Assembly: GCF_000428845.1 (NCBI RefSeq) | Contig: NZ_AUAS01000019.1 | Span: forward strand, 1-57,028 | Length of the DNA: 57,028 bases | Direction: 5' to 3' | DNA from: Dyadobacter alkalitolerans DSM 23607 | GTDB lineage: Bacteria; Bacteroidota; Bacteroidia; Cytophagales; Spirosomataceae | Part shown: positions 1-9,301 of the stretch, piece by piece | Position numbering within the stretch: the stretch's first letter is position 1 | Layout: each line of letters starts with the position of its first letter | The notes under the pieces: model-generated | What the model was told of the DNA's origin: nothing | What the model saw: only the letters and a program-made list of their open reading frames with translations | Databases searched by the model: none | Translations under genes and position numbers: made by a program

Positions 1-567
1 CATGTGCGCCCATAAGGGCATATAGTAAATAGAACATTAGCAAGTTCTTTGACAAGCGTTTAGACGTCAATTATCAGCCGACTTATCTGAAAGGGAAACC
101 AGACAGGGAGTATAGCATGTCGGAAAACTCATAAGTCAGCCAACTGTCAGGCTGCGACTGAATGGGGAGATAAAATGATAGATATGAGGATAAAATCCAT
201 ACTGATTGAACGATAGCCTGAGCGGTTACATGGGGAGCTCTGACGGAAGACAGTTACCAACGTCAGACTGTACTACTCGGATCCGATGTGTATAGATCAC
301 GAGCATAAACGGAGTACAGCGCAATTACAATAAGTAATAAAGGGCGGAAATCGTATCCGACAATCTATCGAGCTAAGTTACTATATGTCTAAATGGGGAT
401 TACCTAAACCGGAACGCCACTGCGGTGGCTATAGGACCTTGGGTCTTTGAATATCCGACATGGTAACGGAGCTTCCGTAGTAGTCCGAGCAGGGGAAAGC
501 CTTGCACATGGCGAAGGGAAGCAGTTAATATTTTTTGATACAATCAACGGATCATGTGAGAGACATT

Positions 568-2379
568 ATGAGAAATCCGCAGAGCGTATTAAACAGTCTG
601 AGAGAGCAAAGCACAAGACCAAACTACAAGTTTGAGAGGCTCTACAGGATTATGTTTAATGAGGAAATGTACTACCAGGCCTATCAAAAGCTGTATGCCA
701 ATCCTGGCAATATGACCAAGGGCTCCGATGGTGGTACCATCGACGGAACGAGCATTTCCACCATTAACCAGCTGATTGAAGCCATCAGAGATGAAAGCTA
801 TCAGCCAGCTCCTTCAAGGAGGGTGTATATCCTTAAGAAAAACGGGAAAAAGCGCCCTCTGGGAATACCTTCATTTGGGGACAAATTAGTGCAGGAAGTG
901 ATCAGGATGATCCTGCAGTCTGTCTATGAAAGCTGTTTTGAAGATAGCTCACATGGGTTCAGACCAAAGAGAAGCTGCCACACTGCATTAACGAGTATCC
1001 AGAGGACTTTCACAGGCACAAAGTGGTTTGTCGAAGGCGACATCAAAGGGTTCTTTGATAACATCAACCACGGTGTTCTCATCGCAATCCTCTCAGAGCG
1101 CATTGCTGATGAACGATTCCTGCGCATGATCAGGAAGTTTTTGAATGCGGGGTACATGGAAGATTGGGTATTCAACAAGACCCACAGTGGCACGCCACAA
1201 GGAGGGATCATCAGCCCGATTTTGGCCAATATTTATCTGGATAAACTCGATAAGTACGCCTCAGAGTACATCACCAAATTCAATAAAGGGAAGGCCAAAA
1301 AGGTAAATCCCGAGTATGCCAAATTCACTTGGATGGCAAGCAATCTTGTGGTAAGAAAGCTCAAAGTTGAGCAAGATGGGTCGATAAGAAGCCAGTTGTT
1401 GGCAAAGATCAAGGAGTTAAAGAAGCAACGCATCCTGGTACCGTTCAACGATGCGATGGACGAAAATTACAGGAGATTGAAGTACATCAGGTACGCTGAC
1501 GACTTTCTCATCGGGATTATCGGGAGCAAAACGGATGCCCAAAAAGTAAAAGAAGACTTTAAGATGTACCTGTCTGAAAAGTTGAAATTGGAGCTGTCCG
1601 AGCAGAAAACGTTAATCACCAATGCCAAGTCACCAGCACAATTCCTGGGCTACGAAGTGTCAGTAAGAAAGTCCAGCGCAGCAAAAAGGAACAAGAACGG
1701 TGTACTGAGCCGGACGTTCGGGGAAAGGGTGGTACTGGAAATAGGCAACGCCACAATGAGAAAGAAACTGCTCGACTACGATGCCATGACCATATCGGTC
1801 CGAAGCGGCAAAGAAGTATGGAAACCTAAATCCAGGCCATGTATGAAAAACAACGATGACCTGGAAATCCTCTCGCAGTACAACGCCGAAATACGGGGCT
1901 TCTACAATTACTACTCGATAGCCAACAACAGCCACACGATCGATTCATTTTACAACATTATGGAGTACAGCATGTATAAAACCTATGCTTGTAAGTACCA
2001 AACCACAACCCGAAAGGTCATACGCAAGTACAGCGAAGGCAAGGAGTTTGTGGTCAAATACGAAAACAAGGACGGGAAAATACTAAGCAGCAAATTCTAT
2101 AATGATGGGTTCGCCCGCAAGGCCAATGTCGGATCCCAGCCAGACCTGGTTGGTAACTCGTTGCAGTTTGCTGCCAGGGGAAGCCTGGTTGACCGATTGA
2201 AAGCCCGGAAATGCGAATTCTGTGCAGCCACTGATGACCTGGAAATGCATCATGTTAGGAAGCTCAAAGACCTGAAAGGAAAACAGGATTGGGAAAAGCA
2301 CATGATTGCCCGACGCAGGAAAACGCTGGCTGTATGTTTCAACTGCCATAGAAAGATACACTATGGAAAAATGGACTGA
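568..2379 (+). CDS. ltrA: Group II intron reverse transcriptase / maturase with HNH endonuclease
   Basis: Multifunctional intron protein that helps the intron RNA fold and splice, and reverse-transcribes it at the target site. From ATG 568 it is about 603 residues. An in-frame TTG at 535 is also possible; ATG is preferred because it follows GAGAGAC and fits the usual N-terminus. In order it has the RT fingers and palm with GTPQGGIISP and the catalytic YADD (about residues 309-312), a maturase X region, and a C-terminal HNH domain. That domain shows a CEFC/CFNC pair of zinc knuckles, the HH of HHVRKLKD and a closing HRKIH. Length and domain order match endonuclease-bearing bacterial group II proteins. 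No frameshift or stop is seen, unlike most mobile genes around it. Confidence 0.95.
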   Translation: MRNPQSVLNSLREQSTRPNYKFERLYRIMFNEEMYYQAYQKLYANPGNMTKGSDGGTIDGTSISTINQLIEAIRDESYQPAPSRRVYILKKNGKKRPLGIPSFGDKLVQEVIRMILQSVYESCFEDSSHGFRPKRSCHTALTSIQRTFTGTKWFVEGDIKGFFDNINHGVLIAILSERIADERFLRMIRKFLNAGYMEDWVFNKTHSGTPQGGIISPILANIYLDKLDKYASEYITKFNKGKAKKVNPEYAKFTWMASNLVVRKLKVEQDGSIRSQLLAKIKELKKQRILVPFNDAMDENYRRLKYIRYADDFLIGIIGSKTDAQKVKEDFKMYLSEKLKLELSEQKTLITNAKSPAQFLGYEVSVRKSSAAKRNKNGVLSRTFGERVVLEIGNATMRKKLLDYDAMTISVRSGKEVWKPKSRPCMKNNDDLEILSQYNAEIRGFYNYYSIANNSHTIDSFYNIMEYSMYKTYACKYQTTTRKVIRKYSEGKEFVVKYENKDGKILSSKFYNDGFARKANVGSQPDLVGNSLQFAARGSLVDRLKARKCEFCAATDDLEMHHVRKLKDLKGKQDWEKHMIARRRKTLAVCFNCHRKIHYGKMD

Positions 2380-2392
2380 TAATATTAATGGA

Positions 2393-2490
2393 GAGCCGTA
2401 TACATCGAGAGGTGTACGTACGGTTCGGAGGCGAGTACTTGGAAATACTACCATAGTAATATGGCAAGGCGCTGGGTACTTAGCCTACAT
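2393..2490 (+). ncRNA. Group II intron domains V and VI
   Basis: Domain V is a 34-base hairpin at 2393-2426 that starts GAGCCGTA and ends TACGGTTC, with the catalytic AGC-type triad in its lower stem. Domain VI follows: AGGCGAGTAC (from about 2428) pairs with GTACTTAGCCT (2477-2487), leaving one unpaired A at 2482, the expected branch-point. Eight bases later the sequence ends in AT, which fits the AY 3' boundary. An inner hairpin (CCATA/TATGG) caps domain VI. Confidence 0.85.
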
Positions 2491-3434
2491 TGTGACCGTA
2501 AAAGTAGCGCATGACGGAAGCCGGATTGAAACACAGAATCGGACGAAACCAATCGGAAAGGGCAAGGAAGGAAATCGAACATGAGTTTAATCTGGTTAAG
2601 GCATCAGGTAAAAAACAACAGCAATCCGAGCATTTGAAGCCCGCTATGGTTAGTGCAAACTACGGTAAGGTTGAAACCAAACGGGCAATATCAAATATTC
2701 TTACAGGGGTTATCGAAAAGTACAAATTTACTTCTCTTCCCGAGTTAAATGCGGTCTTGAACCGCTACAATGTGGCGGCAGATCGCGGAAATGAAGAGTC
2801 CAGAACTTTCAAGAAAGGGGGGCTACACTACCGGCTGCTGAATGCAAAGGGTGAACGGGTTGGTGTGCCCATAAAGGCTAGCGACTTTCATCAAAAACCG
2901 ACATTGAATTACCTGCAAAACCGGTTTGAAATTAATGATCAACTGCGGCAAAAAGACAAGTTAAGAATCAAAAACGCGATTGATTTCACATTGTACGGAA
3001 AGACGAATGTAACACTTGATCGGCTCACTAATATTCTCGAACGAGATGGAATCGACACCGTTCTCAGAAAGAATGATACCGGACTGATCTATGGAATTAC
3101 TTACGTCGATCACCGCTCGAAAGCGGTTTTTAATGGAAGTTCTCTCGGTAAAAATTATAGTGCAAAAGCCATTCAGGAGCGCTGTGTGGCTATCGATACC
3201 GCCATGTATAATAGGTTATCGAATACGCAGAAACAAGAGCATCTAACGACAGGTCATGGACAGTCAGCCACGTCAAAAAGCTATTGGTTAGCAACTCCTC
3301 AGCAGAGCAATGACGCCAGACTTGCCAATGGTGAGGATTCACTATTTGATCCTGTCAAACAAGATGGTTTCACACCAGCAGAGCTTCGTGGAAACAAACG
3401 TAAAAAGAAAAAAGGGTTCTCTCAATCACTTTAA
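2491..3434 (+). pseudogene. MobB-type relaxase, 3' exon, frameshifted
   Basis: Relaxases nick the transfer origin and stay on the DNA 5' end during conjugation. Right after the intron, frame 2492 reads IVTVKVAHDGSRI when the last 5' exon bases are joined. This resembles the segment just after the HxHIHI metal-binding motif of Bacteroidota MobB relaxases. The match then continues in another frame from about 2530 (RIGRNQSERARKEIE onward) to the stop at 3434, so a net +1/-2 frameshift lies near 2525-2535. The C-terminal part, about 290 residues, is basic and ends in a lysine-rich tail (KRKKKKG). The catalytic N-terminus would lie upstream of the window. The coupling-protein gene starts 12 bases downstream, the normal mobB-mobC order. 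Confidence 0.75.
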
Positions 3435-3446
3435 ACTTGTTTTATT

Positions 3447-4317
3447 ATGGCATCCAACACCGGTGAAAACGATATCAGCCTTCGGGAAATAACTGATATG
3501 ACCCGCTTGATCAGCATCCTGGTTCTAGCATTGCACTTTTACTATTTCTGTTACCAGGCATTTCAAAATTGGCATCTGACATCTTTAATCTCAGACCGGA
3601 TTTTGGATAAGATTTTTGCCGCAGGGCTATTCTCTTCGTTCATTAAAACTAAGATTGTGGCACTCGTTTTCTTAACCATTTCAGTGGTCGGGGTGAAAGG
3701 TAAAAAGGGCGAAAATATACTGATAAAACCTGCCTTGATCAGTGTTTTGACAGGGTTCATGATCTATTTTTTTAAGTGTTCTTATTCTGAAAACATCAGT
3801 CGAAGAGCAATTTAGATCAACCCTGTATATGTTATTTACCTCAATTGGTTTCCTACTGATATTGTCCGGTGGGAGCCAGTTTTCCAGATTGATAACCAAA
3901 ACGCGGCAGAGCTGGATCAATATCATTAATCCTTTTCGTGGGGTGCTGGTGAGAGGATCTCCGGAATCCGGGAAGACATTTTTTATCTTTCGACATGTGA
4001 TCACTCAGCACATTGAGAAAGGTTTTTCGATGTTCGTTTATGATTTCAAATACAGCGATTTGACCCTGCTAGCATACAATGCCTGGTTGAAAAACAAATC
4101 CAATTTTCCAGTCGAGCCGGCTTTCTATACGATCAATTTCGATGACCTATCGCGTAGCCATAGATGCAACCCTTTAAATCCTGAGAGTATGCTTGACATT
4201 AATGATGCAGTGGAATCAGCACGTACTATTTTAATGGAATTGAATCGAGAGTGGATCAAACGCCAAGGCGATTTCTTTGTCGAATCATCCATCAACTTTA
4301 TGACAGCAGTTATCTGA
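3447..4317 (+). pseudogene. YWFCY-type conjugative coupling protein (MobC/TraG-like), decayed
   Basis: Type IV coupling proteins are membrane ATPases that deliver the relaxosome to the secretion channel. The first part (3447-3815) has the YWFCY-like signature LHFYYFCY and two to three membrane segments. The second part (from about 3784, another frame) has a further membrane segment, a Walker A motif GSPESGKT and the family block VYDFKYSDLTLLAYNAW. Three defects are visible: a frameshift near 3770-3800; an apparent in-frame loss of about 40 residues between SRLITK and RQSWINI compared with what I expect of the family; and a stop at 4317 where the family continues for several hundred residues, so Walker B is absent. 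It cannot encode a working coupling protein. Confidence 0.8.
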
Positions 4318-4794
4318 TCTATTGCATACGGTGCTGTATGTATCGCGGCGATAATTTATCCTGCTTCATTCTTCGACGCGTAGTCAAGTCTTGACTTACT
4401 AGCAGCACCTTGTTTTGCCTCATAGATTGGTCCAGATTATCGACGAACGCCATTAAGTGCCCGTGACGAGGATGAGTGTCTTCCGACCTCAAAGTCGTTA
4501 CTGAATTTTCGGGTGGTACACAAATACCGTGGTTTAAACGTACTCGAGCCTATTTTCGATTTTATGCGATTCCTTACTCAGGAGTGCCATAAGTGTACAG
4601 TTTATACAAGTAGGTATACATTAAATAGTACTTCATAACTGCGCCAGCAAGTATCCATAACAATACAACATTGTGAAAGAGTTTGATTTTGCTTGTATCG
4701 GCCCGAGAGTTAAAAAGCGAGAATGGTATGTTACGCCTGGTGGTAAGCAGCACACTATCTGACTGACAACCTACGCCTTTTTATAAGCTTGTAA
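4318..4794. other. Non-coding junction between conjugation relic and ion-transport genes
   Basis: No reading frame of note, no RNA gene and no convincing terminator seen on either strand. This is where the coupling-protein sequence is lost and before TrkH sequence appears, so it probably holds one or more deletion joints. Confidence 0.5.
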
Positions 4795-5790
4795 GTGGGC
4801 GAGCTAGCGCCGAAGATAAACCGGCTTCTACTGCAAATAGCCCCGCACCGCTCTGCGATGACCGGAGAGCGACTCTACTTTACCGTCTTTCACGCAGTAG
4901 CCGCTTTTTGTAATGCAGGCTTTTCGACTTTGCCTGATGGATTAAACAATGCCGGAGTCCGCTTCAATTATGAGCTGCATCTTTCGATCATTCTACTGTA
5001 TGTTATGGGCGGTCTCGGCTTTGGCATTGTCTTTAACTCATTTGAATTTATTAAACGGTGGACTTTAAATTTTTATAACAAAATCAGGTATGGCCGCCAC
5101 TTTGCTCACAGAGCACGTGTAATTGCATTCAATTCCAAGATAATAGCTTATACTAGCTTTTTACTGATACTTTTTGGGTTTGTCCTTGTTTTTATATTAG
5201 AATTTAATCACACGCTTCTTGAACATCAAAGTTATTACGGCAAGTTTGTGACAGCCTTGTTTATTGGCACTAGCCCCCGAACAGCAGGATTCAACACAGT
5301 CACGATGAACGAGCTCGCTTTTCCAACTGTAATGCTAACCTTTCTACTTATGTGGATCGGGGCCGCTCCGGGTTCAACTGGTGGAGGGATCAAGGTCACC
5401 ACATTTGCGCTGGCCACTTTGAACATTTTTACGCTGGCCAGGGGAGCGGGTAGGATCGAAGTACTTGGAAGAAAGGTTTTAAGCGAATCCATCTCCAAAG
5501 CTCTTGGTATTATTTCGCTGTCTTTGATTTTTTTAGGTGCAGCTATTTTCATGCTGTCAGTCACAGATCCTGATAAACGATTGATAACATTAGCATTTGA
5601 GGCATTCTCAGCATACAGTACTACTGGTCTGAGTTTGGGAGTCACTCCCCAGCTAAGCAATGCAGGCCGGTTAGTGATCATACTAACTATGTTTGTTGGT
5701 AGGGTGGGCTCATTGACCTTACTTGTCGCGTTTGTCCGAAAGTCAAAATCGAAAGAATATCAGCTTCCTGGCGAACAATTAATCTTTTAA
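4795..5790 (+). pseudogene. TrkH/KtrB potassium transporter, N-terminally truncated
   Basis: TrkH/KtrB proteins are K+ channels-transporters built from four membrane-pore-membrane repeats. Three of the four pore filters are visible in order: CNAGFSTL, TAGFNTV and STTGLSLG. The first pore and its helices are missing. Recognisable homology starts at about 4864 (ERLYFTVFHAV), preceded by an in-frame TAA at 4792. The possible starts (GTG 4795, ATG 4858) give 331 or 310 residues, against about 450-600 in the family. The truncated edge borders the 4318-4794 junction. The C-terminus is complete, and the regulatory-subunit gene follows after nine bases, so the pair was once an operon. A channel without one quarter of its pore is not expected to work. 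Confidence 0.8.
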
Positions 5791-5799
5791 TTACTGACT

Positions 5800-6477
5800 A
5801 TGAAGTATATCATTTTTGGACTGGGGAGCTTTGGCAAATCTCTGGCAATCCGCCTAACGGAATTAGGTCATGAAACAATCGGCGTTGATAGTAACATGCA
5901 GAAGGTAGAGCAGTTAAAAGAGCGCATCACGCATACGGTGTGCATGGATTGCACAGATAGAAATGCGGTCAGCTCACTTCCCTTTAAAGACGCAGATTCG
6001 GTCATTGTAGCTATTGGAGAAGACGAGGGCGCGTCGCTTTTGGCAACAGCGTTGCTTAAACAATTGGGGGTTAAAAAAATCATCGGCCGGGTAGTATCCG
6101 ATCTTCAAAAAACTGTCCTCGAAGCCATGCAAATCGAAGAGTATATTCTTCCGGAAGAAGAGTCGGCAGAAAGGCTAGCGATGCGTTTGGATAATTCTGG
6201 CATTGTTGATTCCTTCAAAATTTCTGAAAAATATAGCATTATCGAAACCCGGGTCCCGGCACGTTATATTGGCATGAGTCTTGCTCAGGCCGATTTCACC
6301 AACCGCTACAATGTGATTGTTTTAACAGTGCTGACATTGTCAAAGGGATCTGAAAACGGGCTTGCTAAAATCTTCAAAAAGGCATCTGGTATCGCAACAC
6401 CCAATACAGTCATGCATGAGAATGAAGTTTTAGTTCTTTTTGGAGAATTAAAGGATATAGAAAAGCTAATGCACTGA
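5800..6477 (+). CDS. TrkA/KtrA-type potassium uptake regulatory subunit (RCK)
   Basis: Cytosolic gating subunit of Trk/Ktr potassium transporters. It binds nucleotides and assembles as a ring under the membrane subunit. The 225-residue length matches the short, single-repeat KtrA form. The N-terminal Rossmann RCK_N domain has the dinucleotide motif GLGSFG at residues 7-12 and an acidic residue closing the second strand (IGVDS). RCK_C occupies roughly residues 140-225. It starts nine bases after the truncated TrkH stop and is itself intact, so it is either an orphan or serves another TrkH elsewhere in the genome. Confidence 0.9.
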   Translation: MKYIIFGLGSFGKSLAIRLTELGHETIGVDSNMQKVEQLKERITHTVCMDCTDRNAVSSLPFKDADSVIVAIGEDEGASLLATALLKQLGVKKIIGRVVSDLQKTVLEAMQIEEYILPEEESAERLAMRLDNSGIVDSFKISEKYSIIETRVPARYIGMSLAQADFTNRYNVIVLTVLTLSKGSENGLAKIFKKASGIATPNTVMHENEVLVLFGELKDIEKLMH

Positions 6478-6512
6478 GCTAAGGTCAGGATCCAAGCGGC
6501 ATCGTTATAAAT

Positions 6513-7088
6513 TCATTGATTAATAACGATGCCATCGCGGCTTAGATTAAGTGAAAGCTTCGCCTTACAGGCATTGTCGAAACGAATGGTTTGCATTCCT
6601 GTCATCAGGTTTTGATCCACTCGGCTTATGTCAACATTAAGCTCAATGAGTCTTGTAGCCAAAGCATCACTTTCATAAAAAAGCCGAATTCCTGTGCTAT
6701 CAAAATGTGCATTATAGACGCGTATGACCTGATTACTATGGTTACTGACAAGGGTATAAAGGCCAGTGGAGTCGCTTATAAATTCCCAGATATATGATCG
6801 TTTATCGCCAATGACGTATTCAGGGCAGTTAGATTCTTTACAAACCGACTTTCCTCTCCAAATCCCTTCAATTTCCTGTGGCCATTGCTGGATAGCCCTC
6901 TCTTTCTTTGCCAGCAAATCGTGCTGCATTTCAAGAAGGCGTTGATAACTTGCCTGTTTGAGAGAAAAGTCTTTTTCTTTCTGAAAAATTTGCTGTTCGC
7001 GCAGATTCAGCTGCTGCGTTCTGTGACGATCCTGGCATCCCAGCTGCAATAAACAAGCCATTATGAGAAAGTTTTTCATAAAGTGCAT
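6513..7088 (-). CDS. Lipoprotein with coiled-coil segment, unknown function
   Basis: I do not recognise a family. About 190 residues; ATG 7079 (MKNFLIM) is an alternative start three codons in. The N-terminus is a lipoprotein signal with lipobox LQLGC. A charged, Gln/Glu/Lys-rich helix follows (about residues 25-70, likely coiled coil), then a beta-rich C-terminal domain with WEF, YTLV and IRLFYE strands and several cysteines (C-x5-C around residues 80-86), as in small lipocalin-like lipoproteins. It is the last gene of a minus-strand run: its start is 36 bases after the CPA2 antiporter stop, so co-transcription with the antiporter is likely. It converges with the TrkA gene. Confidence 0.75.
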   Translation of the reverse strand: MHFMKNFLIMACLLQLGCQDRHRTQQLNLREQQIFQKEKDFSLKQASYQRLLEMQHDLLAKKERAIQQWPQEIEGIWRGKSVCKESNCPEYVIGDKRSYIWEFISDSTGLYTLVSNHSNQVIRVYNAHFDSTGIRLFYESDALATRLIELNVDISRVDQNLMTGMQTIRFDNACKAKLSLNLSRDGIVINQ

Positions 7089-7124
7089 GGGTCTAAAAGA
7101 TTACTATTAACTGCTAGTTCCAGT

Positions 7125-9296
7125 TCAATTTCCGGGTTTTAAAATGTTGCGGATCAGTTTATCGCCCGTTTTACTAATTTGGTTGATCCCTTTCTGCAGT
7201 ATTTCCCCTGTTCGTTCTGTCTGAGCGGTTTGTACTGGAAAATCTGCTTGAAGATCCGGATACATCAACAGATAATTGTAGTCACCGAAGTATTTGGCAA
7301 GATGGCGGGGAACTTCTGCAAGAGCGTCATGATAACTTATATTGCCCGGCCGGGCGCAGATGACAACAAACAGGTCCTCTCTTCGAACGTCTCTCGAAAG
7401 GATCAGGAAATCACTCCAATCATCAAAGAGTGTAAACTGGGCACCCGGCCCCTTATTGGCCTGATTGTATGCCTGGATTGATGCAAGTGTACTTTCGGTG
7501 CTGTAATAGTGTACATCACAATTCAGCTGTTTTCCGATGGTCGAAATCCGCTCAATCAGCATTGGGAATGAAGCTTCCAGCTCAACCCGGTCCGAACATA
7601 CGACCGTGATTTTGCCAATTGTGTTAAGGGGCTGCATGCCATGGATCAGGTAAACAATCTGCGGGCACCTGGCCAGTAGTTTTTGGGACTTCAATCCCGT
7701 CACCGAACCAGGGTCTTTCTCACCTTTTTGCTGGCCAATGATCACTTCATGGATCCTTTTTTCTTCAAGCGTATGCTGAATGCCGGATGCGTAACTGACA
7801 TCATAGCGGATCAGTGGCGATACGATCACATCCGTTGCTGCTGCTGTGGTGACCATTCTGTCCTGGTATTTTCTTAACCTGCGTTCTTCCGATTCGCGGT
7901 CCACGGTTTCTGAACTAATTACAGACAGCACAAAAATATTCTGCTCATGTTTTCTGGGCTGCATCAGCAATGCCAGCTCGATCATTGGATCAATGGTATC
8001 TTCTTTGGAGGCCGCGATTAAAATATTTCTTGTTCCTTGTCCGGCTGCCTGATTTGCGCCTTCATTCAGTTTACGGGCTAACTTCACTGCCGCCCTACTT
8101 GTCTCAATCGAGGCGATCGTGCAGGTGATCAGTATCATGATCAAACAGCCATTAAGCACATCTTCGTTTAATAACCGAATGGGTTCTCCCAATTCGTTTT
8201 GCCCGATAATGATGTTATAACCCACCAAAACTGTTGCAAGTGTAGCCGCTGCCCGCGCCGCACTCAGCCCGAAGATCAGCGTCCGCTCGTCGCCATTCAT
8301 TTTGAATGATTTCTGCGTTAACAGCGCCGCCAGCCATTTGGATCCCAAAGCTGCAACGGTCATAATGCCGGCTACTTTCAATGATTCAGCACTTTTGAAA
8401 AGCACCTGAATGTCGACCAACATGCCCACGCCGATCAGAAAGAAAGGAATAAAAAGCGCGTTGCCGACAAAATCGATCCGGTTCATTAAAGGGGAATGAT
8501 GCGGGATTAATCTGTTCAGCGCCAGTCCTGAGAGAAATGCTCCGATAATAGGCTCAATGCCAGCAAGTTCTGCTAAAAAAGAGCCCAGGAACACCATCGC
8601 GAGCACAAAGGTGTACTGCGCGATGCTATCATCGAAATGCTTGAAGAACCAGCGGGCAATGATCGGAAACACAAACCAGACGATCAATGCGAACACAATA
8701 ACGGACACAATAAGCTGGATCCAGAAGGCCTGGTTGATCTCACCCTGGCTCATTTTGGCAATAACAGCCAGCACAAGCAAAGAGAGAATATCGGTAATGA
8801 TCGTCCCGCCGACTGCAATGATGGCGGCTTTTGTTTTGTGGACATTGAACCGGGCTGCGACCGGATAGGAAATGAGGGTGTGTGAGGCCAGCATACTGGC
8901 AAACAGAATACTGGAAATCCAGCTAAAACCCAGCAGGAACCTGGCAGCCGGCGCTGCGATCAGCATGGGCACCGCAAATGTGAAGACTCCGAAAATCAGG
9001 CTTTTTGAGCTGTTCTTCTTGAATTCTTTCATGTCAATTTCCAGTGCGGCCAGAAACATGATGTAGATCAGGCCAACCGTTCCAAAAAGGACAATGCTGC
9101 TGTCGCGCCGGAGCAGATTGGCACCATGTTCACCAACTGCCACGCCGGCCAGGATTAGCCCTATGACATAAGGCACTTTGATTCTATTCAGCAGCAGTGG
9201 AACGAACAAGATGATAAAAAGCACCAGAGAAAATATGAGCACCGGATTGCTAAGCGGAAGCTCGAACATGCTTTCAGCATTTAATAATATGGCCAT
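7125..9296 (-). CDS. CPA2-family cation:proton antiporter with C-terminal USP-like region
   Basis: Kef/CPA2-type Na+ or K+/H+ exchanger of the inner membrane. Residues 1 to about 410 form a hydrophobic domain of about 12 helices with typical features: VPYVIGLILAGVAVG near the start, the SHTLISYPVAARF segment, the IITD acidic site and GAFLSGLAL. Residues from about 430 to 723 are soluble and look like one or two universal-stress-protein folds (RNILIAASKED..., KITVVCSDRVELEASFP) in place of the TrkA-N domain of KefB/KefC. The upstream gene (carbonic-anhydrase-fold lipoprotein) ends five bases before this start, so the two are almost certainly one operon. Whether the ion is Na+ or K+ cannot be told from sequence alone. 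Confidence 0.92.
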   Translation of the reverse strand: MAILLNAESMFELPLSNPVLIFSLVLFIILFVPLLLNRIKVPYVIGLILAGVAVGEHGANLLRRDSSIVLFGTVGLIYIMFLAALEIDMKEFKKNSSKSLIFGVFTFAVPMLIAAPAARFLLGFSWISSILFASMLASHTLISYPVAARFNVHKTKAAIIAVGGTIITDILSLLVLAVIAKMSQGEINQAFWIQLIVSVIVFALIVWFVFPIIARWFFKHFDDSIAQYTFVLAMVFLGSFLAELAGIEPIIGAFLSGLALNRLIPHHSPLMNRIDFVGNALFIPFFLIGVGMLVDIQVLFKSAESLKVAGIMTVAALGSKWLAALLTQKSFKMNGDERTLIFGLSAARAAATLATVLVGYNIIIGQNELGEPIRLLNEDVLNGCLIMILITCTIASIETSRAAVKLARKLNEGANQAAGQGTRNILIAASKEDTIDPMIELALLMQPRKHEQNIFVLSVISSETVDRESEERRLRKYQDRMVTTAAATDVIVSPLIRYDVSYASGIQHTLEEKRIHEVIIGQQKGEKDPGSVTGLKSQKLLARCPQIVYLIHGMQPLNTIGKITVVCSDRVELEASFPMLIERISTIGKQLNCDVHYYSTESTLASIQAYNQANKGPGAQFTLFDDWSDFLILSRDVRREDLFVVICARPGNISYHDALAEVPRHLAKYFGDYNYLLMYPDLQADFPVQTAQTERTGEILQKGINQISKTGDKLIRNILKPGN

Positions 9297-9301
9297 ACGG
9301 T

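Larger units (their letters stand above)
4..2490 (+). mobile_element. Group II intron, full length, ORF-containing
   Basis: Self-splicing retroelement. The 5' end reads GTGCGCC, the usual group II start, three bases into the window. A single RT-maturase ORF lies in the domain IV position, and domains V and VI follow it directly. The 3' end is set at 2490 because domain VI has a bulged A at 2482 exactly eight bases before a terminal AT. The 5' 530 bases hold structured non-coding RNA (domains I-III); small ORFs there look like shadows. The 3' flank reads as a relaxase coding sequence, so the host gene is interrupted. Exon-binding pairing cannot be tested because only three 5' exon bases are present. 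All visible parts look intact, so the intron may still be active. Confidence 0.9.

Noticed and set aside
447..635. Short plus-strand ORF before the reverse transcriptase
   Set aside because: It lies in the structured RNA part of the group II intron and overlaps the real RT start in another frame.
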